This document shows positions 8,288-16,653 of a stretch of DNA of 34,265 bases, piece by piece. Positions within the stretch are counted from its first letter, which is position 1, and each line of letters opens with the position of its first letter. The DNA is from a virus. The stretch is taken from positions 1-34,265 of IMG/VR virus record IMGVR_UViG_3300036045_000042. The stretch is one strand, 5' to 3'. Both the position numbers and the translations under genes were made by a program. The notes beneath the pieces are model-generated. The model worked only from the letters and a program-made list of their open reading frames with translations, did not search any database and was not told where the DNA came from.

Positions 8288-8752
8288 TCAGACGGTCGAC
8301 CCGTCCAGCTGCAGGTCGGCCAGCGTGAGGGTTTGCCCGACGCTCACCACCCGCGGGCTCGTCAGGTCCCACCAGGCGATCAGCTTCTTGTCGGCCGCGG
8401 TGGCGCCGTTGGTGGTGAGCACCGCCCAGCGCGCGCCGACGCTGTCGGCCGGCAGGCTGCCCCCGCTGGCCGTCCAGACGACGTCCTTGACCTGGACGAA
8501 GCCCTTGTCGGCGGAATCGTCCTCGGTGGCGACGTCGAAGTCGGTGCTGTTCGGGTTGAGCGAGAAGCCCGTCGATCGCGCGTAGCCGTTCCCGTCGGCG
8601 ATCTCGGAGAGCTCGCTCAGGTCGTTGTGGTCGGGGTTGGGCGTCGTCGTCGCGGTGCAGAGATGCACCTCGAACGTCGTCGCCAGGCTGGCACGCCGAA
8701 AGTATCCGATGAACGCCAGGTAGGCGCCGCGGTTGAACCACCCGTTGGCCAT
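8288..8752 (-). CDS. Conserved phage structural protein of unknown role
   Basis: A 154-residue protein starting MANGWFNRGAYLAFIGYFRR. The hydrophobic N-terminus, then VHLCTATTTPNPDHNDLSEL, EIADGNGYAR, VVWTASGGSLPA, GARWAVLT and AWWDLTSPRVVSVGQTLTL form a pattern I recall from a family of phage virion-associated proteins with no assigned role. It is beta-rich in its second half. Position after the FII-like gene is consistent with a neck, tail or fibre-associated component. Confidence 0.65.
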   Translation of the reverse strand: MANGWFNRGAYLAFIGYFRRASLATTFEVHLCTATTTPNPDHNDLSELSEIADGNGYARSTGFSLNPNSTDFDVATEDDSADKGFVQVKDVVWTASGGSLPADSVGARWAVLTTNGATAADKKLIAWWDLTSPRVVSVGQTLTLADLQLDGSTV

Positions 8753-8767
8753 GCCCCCGTCCCCCCG

Positions 8768-9109
8768 TCAGCTCGCCGCGCCGAGATCGCAATCGACCGT
8801 CAGCTCGAGCGGGTCGACCCGCACCGCGCGGATCACGTACTGCACGCCCGTGGCGGCGCGCGTGATGGTCTCGCCCTTGCGCGGCCGCCGGAAGGTCACC
8901 CCGTCGGCCGGCAGCGCGCTGGTCTGCAGACTGCACTTCGTGCCCGGCGCGCGTGCCCCGGTCTGCCCGAGCCCGATCTCGGCATCGAGCGTCCCGAAGA
9001 CGCCGCGCGTGGCGATAGGCCCGCCGCCCGACGGCGTGTAGGTGACATCTTCGGCGAGCAAGTCGCCTCCGAAGAGCACCCCCACGGCAGCGGCGAACGG
9101 CGAGCCCAT
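8768..9109 (-). CDS. Head-tail joining protein, lambda FII-like
   Basis: A 113-residue protein starting MGSPFAAAVGVLFGGDLLAE. It has the layout of lambda gpFII and Gifsy-2-type joining proteins: an N-terminal short helix, LLAEDVTYTPSGGGP, a TRGVFGTLDAE strand, then a small beta-barrel with GVQYVIRAV near the end. Lambda FII is of similar size (117 residues). It follows the major capsid gene, as in lambda, and would sit at the head vertex to connect to the tail. Confidence 0.68.
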   Translation of the reverse strand: MGSPFAAAVGVLFGGDLLAEDVTYTPSGGGPIATRGVFGTLDAEIGLGQTGARAPGTKCSLQTSALPADGVTFRRPRKGETITRAATGVQYVIRAVRVDPLELTVDCDLGAAS

Positions 9110-9134
9110 CCCAGAATCCTCGATCGGGTGCTGC

Positions 9135-10160
9135 TCAGGTCTTCCGGCCGACCATGAGCGTGCGCGGCAGCATCGGCATCGGCAGCGGGCTCGCCTGCAC
9201 CTCGAGCGTGCGGCCGGTGTCGCTGTCGTCGGTCTTGAACTGCCGGGCGTACATGGGCAGCCCGCGGCGGTTCACCGCGCCGAAGAAGTCGCCCGGTGCG
9301 TAGTGCATCTTGAAGACGCCCGAGCCGGGCGCGACGATCGGCACGAAGATGCACTTGTTGGCCGGGATGAAGTCGACGCCGTTGACCGACCCGCGGTACT
9401 CCTCGAAGAGCACCCCGCCCCAGTCGATGACCTGCGAGAAGCTGTGCCCGGCCCGCTGCTGCTGCGAGCCGGCGCCGGGCGTGGTGTACGACTCGCGGAA
9501 CTCCTTGTTCTTGTGGAGCGCGTCGGCGAAGCCGCCCGACATGAAGCCGCGCACGCCGAGCAACGGGATGCCCTTCAGCTCCTCGGCCATCTGCCGCTCG
9601 AGCTGGCGCAGCTGCTCCTGCACCGCCCCCTGCGTGTCGGTGTCGAGCTCGAAGTTGAACTCGGTGATCTGCGAGACGCCGAACTCGGTGAAGTAGTTGA
9701 TCAGGACGGTGGAGCCGTCCGAGTCGAGGAGCTGCCCGCGGAGCGCCCCGACCAGCATGTGCTCCTTGGTGACCTCGATCGAGAGGCTCATCTTCATGAG
9801 CCGCCGGGTCACCTCGCTCTCGAGATCGGCCAGCTGCGACTCGCTGCCGAACTCGCGGAGATCCTGGATCTCGTCTGCGTTCAGCGTGTGGCGCAGCTTG
9901 AGATGCCGCGCGACCAGCGAGCGGAGCGTGCGCTTCCCGGCCTTGAACTGCTGCCCGGTGCCGCCGCGCGGCGTGTCGGCAACGAGCACGAGCTCGCCGG
10001 CGCGCTCCTCGACCTGCACCGACGTGGTGGTGATGGCCTCCTCGTCGAAGATGCCGAGCTGCTGGATGCGCCCCGGTGCGTGGGGATCCTTGTTGACGGT
10101 GGCGGTCAGCGTCGTCTGGCTGAACGCCGGGTTGGTGTCGAAGACGTTGGGGTACGGCAT
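9135..10160 (-). CDS. Major capsid protein (lambda gpE family)
   Basis: A 341-residue protein starting MPYPNVFDTNPAFSQTTLTA, the same length as lambda gpE. Features typical of this family are the N-terminal strand, the NKDPHAPGRIQQLGIFDEEA segment followed by VQVEERAGELVLV, the long helix region RQLERQMAEELKGIP, and the C-terminal FVPIVAPGSGVFKMHYAPGDF and LPMYARQFK. It forms the icosahedral shell with the HK97 fold. It lies directly downstream of the decoration protein gene. A purine-rich ribosome binding site precedes the ATG. Confidence 0.92.
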   Translation of the reverse strand: MPYPNVFDTNPAFSQTTLTATVNKDPHAPGRIQQLGIFDEEAITTTSVQVEERAGELVLVADTPRGGTGQQFKAGKRTLRSLVARHLKLRHTLNADEIQDLREFGSESQLADLESEVTRRLMKMSLSIEVTKEHMLVGALRGQLLDSDGSTVLINYFTEFGVSQITEFNFELDTDTQGAVQEQLRQLERQMAEELKGIPLLGVRGFMSGGFADALHKNKEFRESYTTPGAGSQQQRAGHSFSQVIDWGGVLFEEYRGSVNGVDFIPANKCIFVPIVAPGSGVFKMHYAPGDFFGAVNRRGLPMYARQFKTDDSDTGRTLEVQASPLPMPMLPRTLMVGRKT

Positions 10161-10199
10161 GGCCTCTTCCTTCCCTTCCTCCCGTGCTGGGTGCCGCCC

Positions 10200-10832
10200 C
10201 TACGAGCGGGCGATGATGCCGAGCACCGCCAGCCCGGCGATGCCCGCGGCCAGGTCGCCGCCGGCCGCCGCCGACAGGTCGGCGAGGCGCACTTCGGCGT
10301 CGCGCGCGATGATCACGCCCTTGACGTCCGCGCTGCTCGCGTCGTACGTGTCGTAGGCGACGCCGACCACGACCTCGGCCCCGCCCGTGCCGTCGGCGTC
10401 GAAGTTGACGATCTTGTCGCTGCCGCCGGCGACGGTGATGGTGCGTCGGTCGCCCACGACGAAGTCGGTGGTGCCGTCCAGCAGCGTGAAGCTGATGCCG
10501 CCCTTGTCGAAGGCGACGCCCACGTTGCCGAGACCGATCACGTCGCCGTCGGGCGCCCGCACCTCGAAGCGTCCGGCGTTGCCCACCGCCTCGAAGATCT
10601 CCAGCGTATAGACGCCCTCCTGCGTGCCCGGCGAGACGACCGGCGTCGCAGCGAAGGCGCCGTTGCCCGTGCCCGACGCGCCGGTGGTGACGGTGCCGAT
10701 CGAGGCGCGCGCGACGATGCGGCCCACCGGGAAGTTGGCCCCGGTGAACACGGCATTCTCGCGCGAACGCAGGCCGTTCGCCTCGCTCAGCAGGAACTCG
10801 GCGCGCTGCTGCGCCTCGGTCTGACTCGGCAT
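10200..10832 (-). CDS. Head decoration protein (lambda gpD family)
   Basis: A 210-residue protein starting MPSQTEAQQRAEFLLSEANG. The N-terminal half has VGRIVARASIGTV, GTGNGAFA and EGVYTLEIFEAVGNAGRFEV, then ISFTLLDGTTDFVVGDRRTI, the pattern of long gpD-like head decoration proteins; the C-terminal half has VVVGVAYDTYDAS and IIARDAEVRLADLSA. It is about twice the length of lambda gpD (110), the extra part being the beta-rich insertion common in this subfamily. It binds the outside of the expanded capsid. A strong Shine-Dalgarno and a perfect hairpin lie upstream. Confidence 0.85.
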   Translation of the reverse strand: MPSQTEAQQRAEFLLSEANGLRSRENAVFTGANFPVGRIVARASIGTVTTGASGTGNGAFAATPVVSPGTQEGVYTLEIFEAVGNAGRFEVRAPDGDVIGLGNVGVAFDKGGISFTLLDGTTDFVVGDRRTITVAGGSDKIVNFDADGTGGAEVVVGVAYDTYDASSADVKGVIIARDAEVRLADLSAAAGGDLAAGIAGLAVLGIIARS

Positions 10833-10852
10833 TGCCCTTCCCTCCCCTCGAG

Positions 10853-10871
10853 CCCCCCGGTGACCGGGGGG
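10853..10871 (-). other. Perfect 9-bp hairpin before the decoration gene
   Basis: CCCCCCGGT and ACCGGGGGG flank a single base in the gap between the protease/scaffold gene and the decoration gene. There is no T tract after it in the direction of transcription, so it is not a classical Rho-independent terminator. It may protect or process the mRNA for the abundant decoration and capsid proteins. Confidence 0.45.
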
Positions 10872-10895
10872 CGGTCATCACGTGGTCGTTCCGCC

Positions 10896-11786
10896 TCAGC
10901 GCCCGCCCGACTGCGCGAGCGCCTGCTGCGCCCGCTCCCGCCGGATGCGGATCGCCTCCGTCGACGAGATCGGGGCGGCCGTGGCCCCGGCCTTGCCCCC
11001 CTGGCCCTGCTGCTCGAGCCCGATCAGGCCCGAGATGCCGAGTGCGGCGTCGGCCTTCGCCTGCTCGAGCGCGAGGAGCTCGCGCGCCTCGTCGACGGTG
11101 ATCAGGCGCGCCTGGTCGCCCTCGCCGAGCGTGGCCGCGAGCAGGCCCTCGATCAGCTCCGGGCGATGCGAGATCGCGCAGAGCTGCCGGATGCCCGTGG
11201 CCCGCGCGGCGAGCTGCGCCTGCGTCAGCGACGCGGGCGCAGCCGGCGTGGCGGGCGGCGGCGGCAGGGGCCGCGTGGCCTCCCCGAGCACGATGGCCGC
11301 CGACCGCGGCAGCTCGGCCGCCGCCGCGGCGACGGCCGCCTCGTCGGGCAGCTCGGCGCTGTGCGGCTGCTCGTCGAGGAGCGCGGCCAGCTCGGCGTCG
11401 CCGAAGAGCGCCGCCGCATCCCGGCCCGTCTCGCGCGCGTAGCGCTCGACGGCCTTCCGGGCGACCGTGAGATGCTCGAGCGCGTGCGCACGCGCCTCGC
11501 CCTCGGGCGCCGCCAGGGCGCCCGCGATCGCGGCCCGCACGCCCATCAGCGACGTGACGAGCTCGCCGTTCCGCACCCGGTGGTGCGGGTACTTGTAGCT
11601 GGCGACCTGGTCGGCCGGCCCGTCGCAGACGGCGAAGCCCCGCGCGTAGCGGGCGAAGTCGATCGACTCGGCGCCGGTCGCGCTGGCCACGGTCGCCCAG
11701 CGGCGCAACTCGGCGACGGCCGCAGCCGAGTCAAAGGCGCCGTCGTCGTACAGCGGCGGGTTGTGGGTTGCGATGCGCGTGGCCAT
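10896..11786 (-). CDS. Nested in-frame scaffold protein (Nu3-like)
   Basis: An in-frame ATG at 11786 (Met357 of the protease) begins MATRIATHNPPLYDDGAFDS right after the low-complexity linker. It is preceded by GAGGGGG six bases upstream, one of the better ribosome binding sites in the region. Initiation here gives a 296-residue product made only of the helical, Ala-rich scaffold part. In lambda, Nu3 is made the same way from inside gene C. The internal site is visible; its use is inferred. Confidence 0.62.
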   Translation of the reverse strand: MATRIATHNPPLYDDGAFDSAAAVAELRRWATVASATGAESIDFARYARGFAVCDGPADQVASYKYPHHRVRNGELVTSLMGVRAAIAGALAAPEGEARAHALEHLTVARKAVERYARETGRDAAALFGDAELAALLDEQPHSAELPDEAAVAAAAAELPRSAAIVLGEATRPLPPPPATPAAPASLTQAQLAARATGIRQLCAISHRPELIEGLLAATLGEGDQARLITVDEARELLALEQAKADAALGISGLIGLEQQGQGGKAGATAAPISSTEAIRIRRERAQQALAQSGGR

Positions 11787-12854
11787 GGTCTGCCCCCTCG
11801 TGGCGCTCGCGGACGGCGAGCGCGGTCGTGGATTGGTCTGCGACGCCTTCCCCTTCATGGCGGCCAGGCGCGCGATCGTTGCCTCGAGCGTGTCGACGCG
11901 GTCGGCCAGCTTCCCGGCGACCGCGTCCTTGCCGCGGAGCATGCCGCCCTCGAGCGCGCGGATCGCGGCCGGCGTCAGGCCCTGCGGGCGGCGGTAGCGC
12001 GCCAGGGCGGCGATGAACTCCGCCTCGGCAGCGTCGGCCGTCTCCTGCATGGCCTGGCGCGCCTCGTCGCTCAGCGGCTCGTGCGGGTTGCCGAGCGTCT
12101 TCAGCCGCGCGTGCTTCGACGGCAGCAGGGTGAACGTGAGCCCCTGCTGCTGGTCGGCGCCGCTCTGATCGACGTGCATCATGAGGACCCCGATCGAGCC
12201 CGCGCGACCGTGCCGCGCGATCACGATCTCGCGCGCCGCGGCCGCGTAGAGGTAGGCGGCCGACGCGGCGAGATCGTCGACGACGGCGATCAAGGGCTTC
12301 CGCGTGGCGACGTCGGCGATCGCCTCGGCGACGTCGAACATGCCCGACACGAGCCCGCCGGGGCTGGCGATCTTGAGCGCGATCGCGTGCACGTCGCTGC
12401 GCTCGTCCGCCATCCGGAGCCGCGCCCGGATGCGGTCCTGGCTGGTGATCCCGAGCACCCGCTCGGTGTACATCCCGACCGGCTGCCGCTGGACGATGCC
12501 GATGATCGGCAGAATCGCCACGCCACGCGTGGTCTCGAAGTCGAGCAGGAAGCCCTCGTGCTCGACGAGCTCGACCTGGGCGAGCGGCTGCGGCTGGTAG
12601 GCGAGCGCGGCCGCGGTGCGCAGCAGGCGCTCGAGCGCGCCGGCTTCGACCGCCGCCATGCCGTCCTGCGTGAAGCCGTCGAGCACGCGCGCGCCCTCGA
12701 GCTGCACCAGGCTCGGCCCACCCTGCCCCACCGCGAGCGGGACGGTGGCGCCGCGCGCCCCGTCCGCCCCCGCCGCCGGCGGCGGCGCCGCGACCACGGG
12801 CGCCACCGACCCCGGCGCGAGCGCCGTCAGGACCCGAAACTGGTGCGCGCGCAT
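10896..12854 (-). CDS. S49 capsid maturation protease with C-terminal scaffold (gpC-like)
   Basis: A 652-residue protein starting MRAHQFRVLTALAPGS at the ATG overlapping the portal stop (TGATG). Residues about 105-330 are an S49 (SppA/lambda C) protease domain: IVQRQPVGMY, IALKIASPGGLVSGMFD, DLAASAAYLYAAAA with the likely nucleophile Ser198, GRAGSIGVLM, and KHARLKTLGNPHEPLS with the likely partner Lys247 or Lys252. After a Pro/Ser/Thr linker (340-356) the C-terminal 296 residues are Ala/Glu-rich and helical, with ASYKYPHHRVRNG and a following region like those seen in prohead protease-associated scaffolds. This is the lambda C/Nu3 layout. It cleaves the scaffold and portal-associated proteins during head maturation. 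Confidence 0.87.
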   Translation of the reverse strand: MRAHQFRVLTALAPGSVAPVVAAPPPAAGADGARGATVPLAVGQGGPSLVQLEGARVLDGFTQDGMAAVEAGALERLLRTAAALAYQPQPLAQVELVEHEGFLLDFETTRGVAILPIIGIVQRQPVGMYTERVLGITSQDRIRARLRMADERSDVHAIALKIASPGGLVSGMFDVAEAIADVATRKPLIAVVDDLAASAAYLYAAAAREIVIARHGRAGSIGVLMMHVDQSGADQQQGLTFTLLPSKHARLKTLGNPHEPLSDEARQAMQETADAAEAEFIAALARYRRPQGLTPAAIRALEGGMLRGKDAVAGKLADRVDTLEATIARLAAMKGKASQTNPRPRSPSASATRGQTMATRIATHNPPLYDDGAFDSAAAVAELRRWATVASATGAESIDFARYARGFAVCDGPADQVASYKYPHHRVRNGELVTSLMGVRAAIAGALAAPEGEARAHALEHLTVARKAVERYARETGRDAAALFGDAELAALLDEQPHSAELPDEAAVAAAAAELPRSAAIVLGEATRPLPPPPATPAAPASLTQAQLAARATGIRQLCAISHRPELIEGLLAATLGEGDQARLITVDEARELLALEQAKADAALGISGLIGLEQQGQGGKAGATAAPISSTEAIRIRRERAQQALAQSGGR

Positions 12855-14425
12855 CAGCCTGCCGCCTCCCCGCGGGTATCGCCCTCGTCGTCGTCGGCCG
12901 TCGGGGGCGTCGTGTGGGCCGTGCCCTGCTTGGCGACGCGGCGCGGGTCGGTGTCGAAGACGAGCCCCTTCTGGTCGGCGCGGGCGTTGTCTTCGGCGAT
13001 CAGATCGTCGAGCTCCTCGGAGTCGATCCCGAGGAGCTCGGGCACGACCAGCGACCGGGCGTTCAGCCCGTCGCGGATCTGCGCCTCGATCGCCGCCGTC
13101 TCTTCCTGCGGGCGGATGAACTCCCAGCGGTTGCCCATCCACGTGCACCGGAGCCACTCGAAGCGCCGCTCGGCGTAGTCGCGCGGGATCTGCACGCGCC
13201 CCGCCAGGAAGAGGCCCTCGACGAAGGCTTCCCACGTCGGCCGGCAGATCTGGTGCACCACCAGGTTCCGGAGCACGCGCTGGCACCGCCGCTTGAAGAC
13301 CAGCAGCCCCATGCGGCCCTGGGAGAAGTTGACCTGTCGGAGATCGCCCGTGAGCAGCGCGTGCGGCAGGCCGTTCAGGCCCACCGCGATCCGATGCAGC
13401 TGCTGCACGACGAAGGCGTCGAAGTTGGGGCCGACGTCCGCCGGGGCGCTCGCCTGGGCCTCCTCGCCCACGTTCAGCACCTGCCACGTGCCCGGCTCGA
13501 GGTAGCGCTCGACGACTTCCTGGGGGTCCGAGTAGGTGTCCTGCTTGTCGGTGGGCACCTTCTCGCCGAAGTACGGCTGATCGCTCGGGTTCTTCTTGAT
13601 CCACCCGCCGATCATGGCCGCGCCCTTCTTCCGCACGGCCTCGGCGTCCATGTACCGCAGCATCTCGTGCAGCGGGATGAGCACGCGGGCGAGCCACGGC
13701 TCGCCGCGGTTCTGCCCGACGCGGCGCGGGTTGAAGGCGTGAATCACGCGCGACGCGGGCACCGGCGCCAGGTCGGTGAACCCCACCGCGTCGCCGAAGA
13801 AGAGCTGCTCGCCAGGGTGCCGGCGGTGGAGATGGTAGACGGTGGCGACGTCGAGGGCGTCGTACTGGATGCCGTTGACGATCCGCTGCCCGCCGTCGGT
13901 CAGCCGGGTGTACCCGCTCGGCAAGTGCGCGGCCTCGAGCCACTGCAGCTGCACCGGCACCGGGAGCCCATCGGTCAGGAAGCGCTGGCGCTTGATCGCC
14001 AGCACCTCGCCGCACTCGATGATCGACCGGAGCGCCAGCGCCTGGCAGCCGTACAGATCGGTCTGGCGGCGCGCGTCGGCGTGCTCGACGAAGTACGGCC
14101 ACCACTTGGCGAGCTCGCGCCGGAAGCCTTCGTCGGGCGCCAGCGACTTCGGCCGCACCCCGCTGCCGATGCAGTGATCGACCCAGGTCTCGACGCCGTT
14201 GTCGGCCACCGGGTCGTTGCGGAGCGTCATGTGCGAGCGGGTGCGCAGCTCGTCGACGCTGGTGGTGATTGCCGTCGTTGGCCCGACGTCGGGCGCGTGC
14301 CAGCCCCGGAAGCGGTGCCCCCCGGACGCGGCCTCGTACGGGTTCAGCGCCACGGGCTGGCCGCCGTTCCCCAGCCAGAGCGCGGCGCGCGCGAGGCGCG
14401 CGGCCAGCCGGCTCCGGAGGCTCAC
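12854..14425 (-). CDS. Portal protein (lambda gpB family)
   Basis: A 523-residue protein; the GTG at 14425 overlaps the gpW-like stop (GTGA). Typical gpB-family features are TSVDELRTRSHMTLRNDPVA near residue 55-75, then ETWVDHCIGSGVRPKS, QLQWLEAAHLPSG, VYHLHRRHPGEQ, RVIHAFNPRRVGQNRGEPWL, and the C-terminal WMGNRWEFIRPQEETAAIEA. The portal forms the dodecameric ring through which DNA enters and to which the tail connects. The acidic C-terminus (TADDDEGDTRGEAAG) is followed directly by the protease gene, as in lambda. Confidence 0.93.
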   Translation of the reverse strand: MSLRSRLAARLARAALWLGNGGQPVALNPYEAASGGHRFRGWHAPDVGPTTAITTSVDELRTRSHMTLRNDPVADNGVETWVDHCIGSGVRPKSLAPDEGFRRELAKWWPYFVEHADARRQTDLYGCQALALRSIIECGEVLAIKRQRFLTDGLPVPVQLQWLEAAHLPSGYTRLTDGGQRIVNGIQYDALDVATVYHLHRRHPGEQLFFGDAVGFTDLAPVPASRVIHAFNPRRVGQNRGEPWLARVLIPLHEMLRYMDAEAVRKKGAAMIGGWIKKNPSDQPYFGEKVPTDKQDTYSDPQEVVERYLEPGTWQVLNVGEEAQASAPADVGPNFDAFVVQQLHRIAVGLNGLPHALLTGDLRQVNFSQGRMGLLVFKRRCQRVLRNLVVHQICRPTWEAFVEGLFLAGRVQIPRDYAERRFEWLRCTWMGNRWEFIRPQEETAAIEAQIRDGLNARSLVVPELLGIDSEELDDLIAEDNARADQKGLVFDTDPRRVAKQGTAHTTPPTADDDEGDTRGEAAG

Positions 14426-14625
14426 CGGAAGCCTCCGTCGCAGACGGCCTTCACCACCCGCACCGACTTGGTCCCCAGGCGGCCGCGCAGCCGTTCCAGC
14501 TCTTCGCGGATCTCGGCGTAGCTCCGGGCGCGGACGCGCTTTCCGTCGTACTCGACTTCGAGCACGCCACTCGAGAGCATCGCCTCGAGCGCCTCGACCT
14601 TCTGCGCGTCCGTCAGCCCCGCCAC
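14422..14625 (-). CDS. Head-tail connector gpW
   Basis: A 67-residue protein starting MAGLTDAQKVEALEAMLSSG. It has the gpW pattern: a first helix, the strand pair VLEVEYDGKRVRARSYAEI, and a second helix LERLRGRL. Lambda gpW is 68 residues and lies between A and B, exactly as here. It stabilises the packaged head and joins the portal. The basic tail continues a little further than in many homologues. Confidence 0.88.
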   Translation of the reverse strand: MAGLTDAQKVEALEAMLSSGVLEVEYDGKRVRARSYAEIREELERLRGRLGTKSVRVVKAVCDGGFR

Positions 14626-14643
14626 CGACGACGCGTCTACACG

Positions 14644-16653
14644 TCAGCGCTGGTGCCAGGGAACTCGCTTGCTTGGTGGTCTCGTGGGCCGCCCCGGCAC
14701 TTTGGGGGGAACTCCGATATTTTTCTCAGGGTCGGGAGACGGCATAGGTCTCGGTCTTGTCGGGGTTTCCAGGTCACCCCAGGGGGTCATCCGCTCCAAT
14801 TGTTTCCACTCTCTTTCACTGAACCGCGAGAGCCCGAAGATCTCGGCGGCCGCGCGCGCGTACTTGCGGCAATCGAGCGCCTCGTCGGCCTGGCCGGGGT
14901 CTTTCGTCCAGCCCGGCTTCGGGAAGCCGTGCCGCACCTTGATGATCCGCCGGTGGGACGTCAGCTGCTTGAACCACTCGGGCTCGTACTCCGGGTAGTG
15001 GCAGTATCCCCGCGGCACGCGAACGCCGGCGGCGATCTCGTCGGGCGTCGGGTACTCGAGCCGCAGCCAGGAGTAGAGCTCGGTCTTGGCCTGGTTCTCG
15101 TTCACGAACCAGAGCGGCACGTCGCCTTTCTTCTTCCGCGACGCCCAGGTGAGCGCCACGCTCTCGCGGTCGGTGCCCATGATGGCGAGCGCCGTGCCGA
15201 CGACCGGCGCGCGCCCGCCGCCCGGCCCATACTGCGCCTGGGGCTTCGGCTTCACCCAGGCATAGACGATCTGCGTCGCGTACCCCGCGTCGACGGCGAT
15301 CAGCCGGGCTCGCATCGACTGGTCGGTCCCCTGGCACGGCCACTCCGTGGCGAGCAGCTCGTCGAGCTGCCGCCAGACGGCCGGCTGCGCGGTGTCGCCC
15401 TCGAGCTTCTCGTACGCGATCGACCAGCTCTCGCCGTCGCGGCCCCAGCCGACCACCTCGGCCTCGATCCGGTTCTTCTGGACGTCGGCCCCGATGCTCA
15501 GGAAGAGCACCCCGCGCGGCACCTCGCCCTGGGCGTACGCCGTGCTGCGCCGGTTGTAGAGCGCGCGCCAGTCGGGCGCGTCGGCCGAGTCGGCGTGGGG
15601 CAGGCCCTCGATCGTGTTTCGGAAGACGGGCCGGATCGTCGGGTGATCCTCGGCGTCGAGATGCAGCGCGACGCAGCCCGCCCACGAGAGCCAGCCGTGC
15701 GGCGAGTACAGCGCGGAGAGATGAAAGCCGACGGTCTTCGGGTCCTTCGAGCGCGCGGTGGCGATCCACCGGGCCCCGTTGGCCGCCGCGAGCATCCAGG
15801 TCTTGTGATGCTCGGCGATCTGCCCCTCGCAGGTCGCGCACTCGTAGGTGACGGCGTCCGGGTCCTGATGCTCGCGCCAGTCGTCGGGCCACCGGAGCCG
15901 GCCGAAGCTGAGCACCTGGAGCGTGCCGCAGAGCGGGCACGGCACGTGATACATGCGCTGGTCGCTCGCCTCGTACAGCCGGTGGATCCGCGAGAGCCCG
16001 GCCACCTTCGGCGTCGAGACGTAGAAGAGCTTGCGGCGGTCGCCGAAGTTGCGGGCGGCGCGCTGGGCGAGGACGATCGGGTCGCCTTCCTCCTGCAGCG
16101 AGTAGGGATAGCCGTCGACCTCGTCGAGAAAGACCTTGCCTGCCGGCATCGAGCGGAGCCCGACGGCGCTGTTGGCGCCGGTGAGCACCAGCGTGCCGCC
16201 GGGAAACTGCTTCACCAGCACCGTGTTGCCGCTGGTGCGGCGGCCGGTGGTGAGGACGCGTGCGCGGAGCGCCGCGCACGCGCGGATCATGGGGTCGACG
16301 CGCTGGCGGCTTGCCCGCTGCGCCATGACCAGCGTCGGCTGCACGAAGAGCATCGGGCCGGGCTGGTGGTGGATCGCGTAGCCGATCCAATTGTTGCCGG
16401 CCTCGGTCCCACCGAGCTGCGCACCCTTCATGAAGACGACGTGCTGGTAGGGCGAGCGCGCGCTGAGCGCGTCCATGATCTCGCGCAGGTACGGCACGCG
16501 GTCGGTCGACCATTGGCCCGGCTCGGGCGTCTCGCGCGTCGACAGGCGTCGATGCGTGTCGGCCCACTCGGTGACGGTGAGCTGGGGATCGGGCTGCAGG
16601 CCGCGCGCGTAGGTCTCGGTGACCTCGCGAAGCTCGGCGGTCGCCGCGTTCAT
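14644..16653 (-). CDS. Terminase large subunit (gpA family)
   Basis: A 669-residue packaging ATPase-nuclease. The ATG at 16653 overlaps the stop of the small subunit gene (ATGA). Residues 28-60 read TEWADTHRRLS then GQWSTDRVPYLREI, typical of gpA. The ATPase has a deviant Walker A (MKGAQLGGTEAGNN, 75-88) and Walker B (VFLDEVD, 174-180), followed by the coupling STP at 213-215. A zinc-finger-like CPLC/CATC pair sits at 239-242 and 272-275. The nuclease half begins around LFLSIGADVQKNRIEAEVVG. The C-terminus is Pro/Arg-rich. Cos-type packaging, as in lambda, is inferred from the family. Confidence 0.94.
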   Translation of the reverse strand: MNAATAELREVTETYARGLQPDPQLTVTEWADTHRRLSTRETPEPGQWSTDRVPYLREIMDALSARSPYQHVVFMKGAQLGGTEAGNNWIGYAIHHQPGPMLFVQPTLVMAQRASRQRVDPMIRACAALRARVLTTGRRTSGNTVLVKQFPGGTLVLTGANSAVGLRSMPAGKVFLDEVDGYPYSLQEEGDPIVLAQRAARNFGDRRKLFYVSTPKVAGLSRIHRLYEASDQRMYHVPCPLCGTLQVLSFGRLRWPDDWREHQDPDAVTYECATCEGQIAEHHKTWMLAAANGARWIATARSKDPKTVGFHLSALYSPHGWLSWAGCVALHLDAEDHPTIRPVFRNTIEGLPHADSADAPDWRALYNRRSTAYAQGEVPRGVLFLSIGADVQKNRIEAEVVGWGRDGESWSIAYEKLEGDTAQPAVWRQLDELLATEWPCQGTDQSMRARLIAVDAGYATQIVYAWVKPKPQAQYGPGGGRAPVVGTALAIMGTDRESVALTWASRKKKGDVPLWFVNENQAKTELYSWLRLEYPTPDEIAAGVRVPRGYCHYPEYEPEWFKQLTSHRRIIKVRHGFPKPGWTKDPGQADEALDCRKYARAAAEIFGLSRFSEREWKQLERMTPWGDLETPTRPRPMPSPDPEKNIGVPPKVPGRPTRPPSKRVPWHQR

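Noticed and set aside
8896-10881. A 661-residue minus-strand frame across capsid and decoration genes
   Set aside because: It is in a different frame from both genes and is Arg/His/Gly-rich throughout, typical of a shadow.
9042-13178. A 1378-residue open frame on the plus strand across capsid, decoration and protease genes
   Set aside because: It is antisense to genes with clear family matches; its sequence is Arg/Gly/Ala/Leu-rich without domains. Long antisense frames are expected when third positions are almost all G or C.
10896-14105. A 1069-residue minus-strand frame starting inside the portal gene
   Set aside because: Only the part after 12854 is protein-like; the upstream part overlaps the portal in another frame. 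The protease starts at the ATG coupled to the portal stop.
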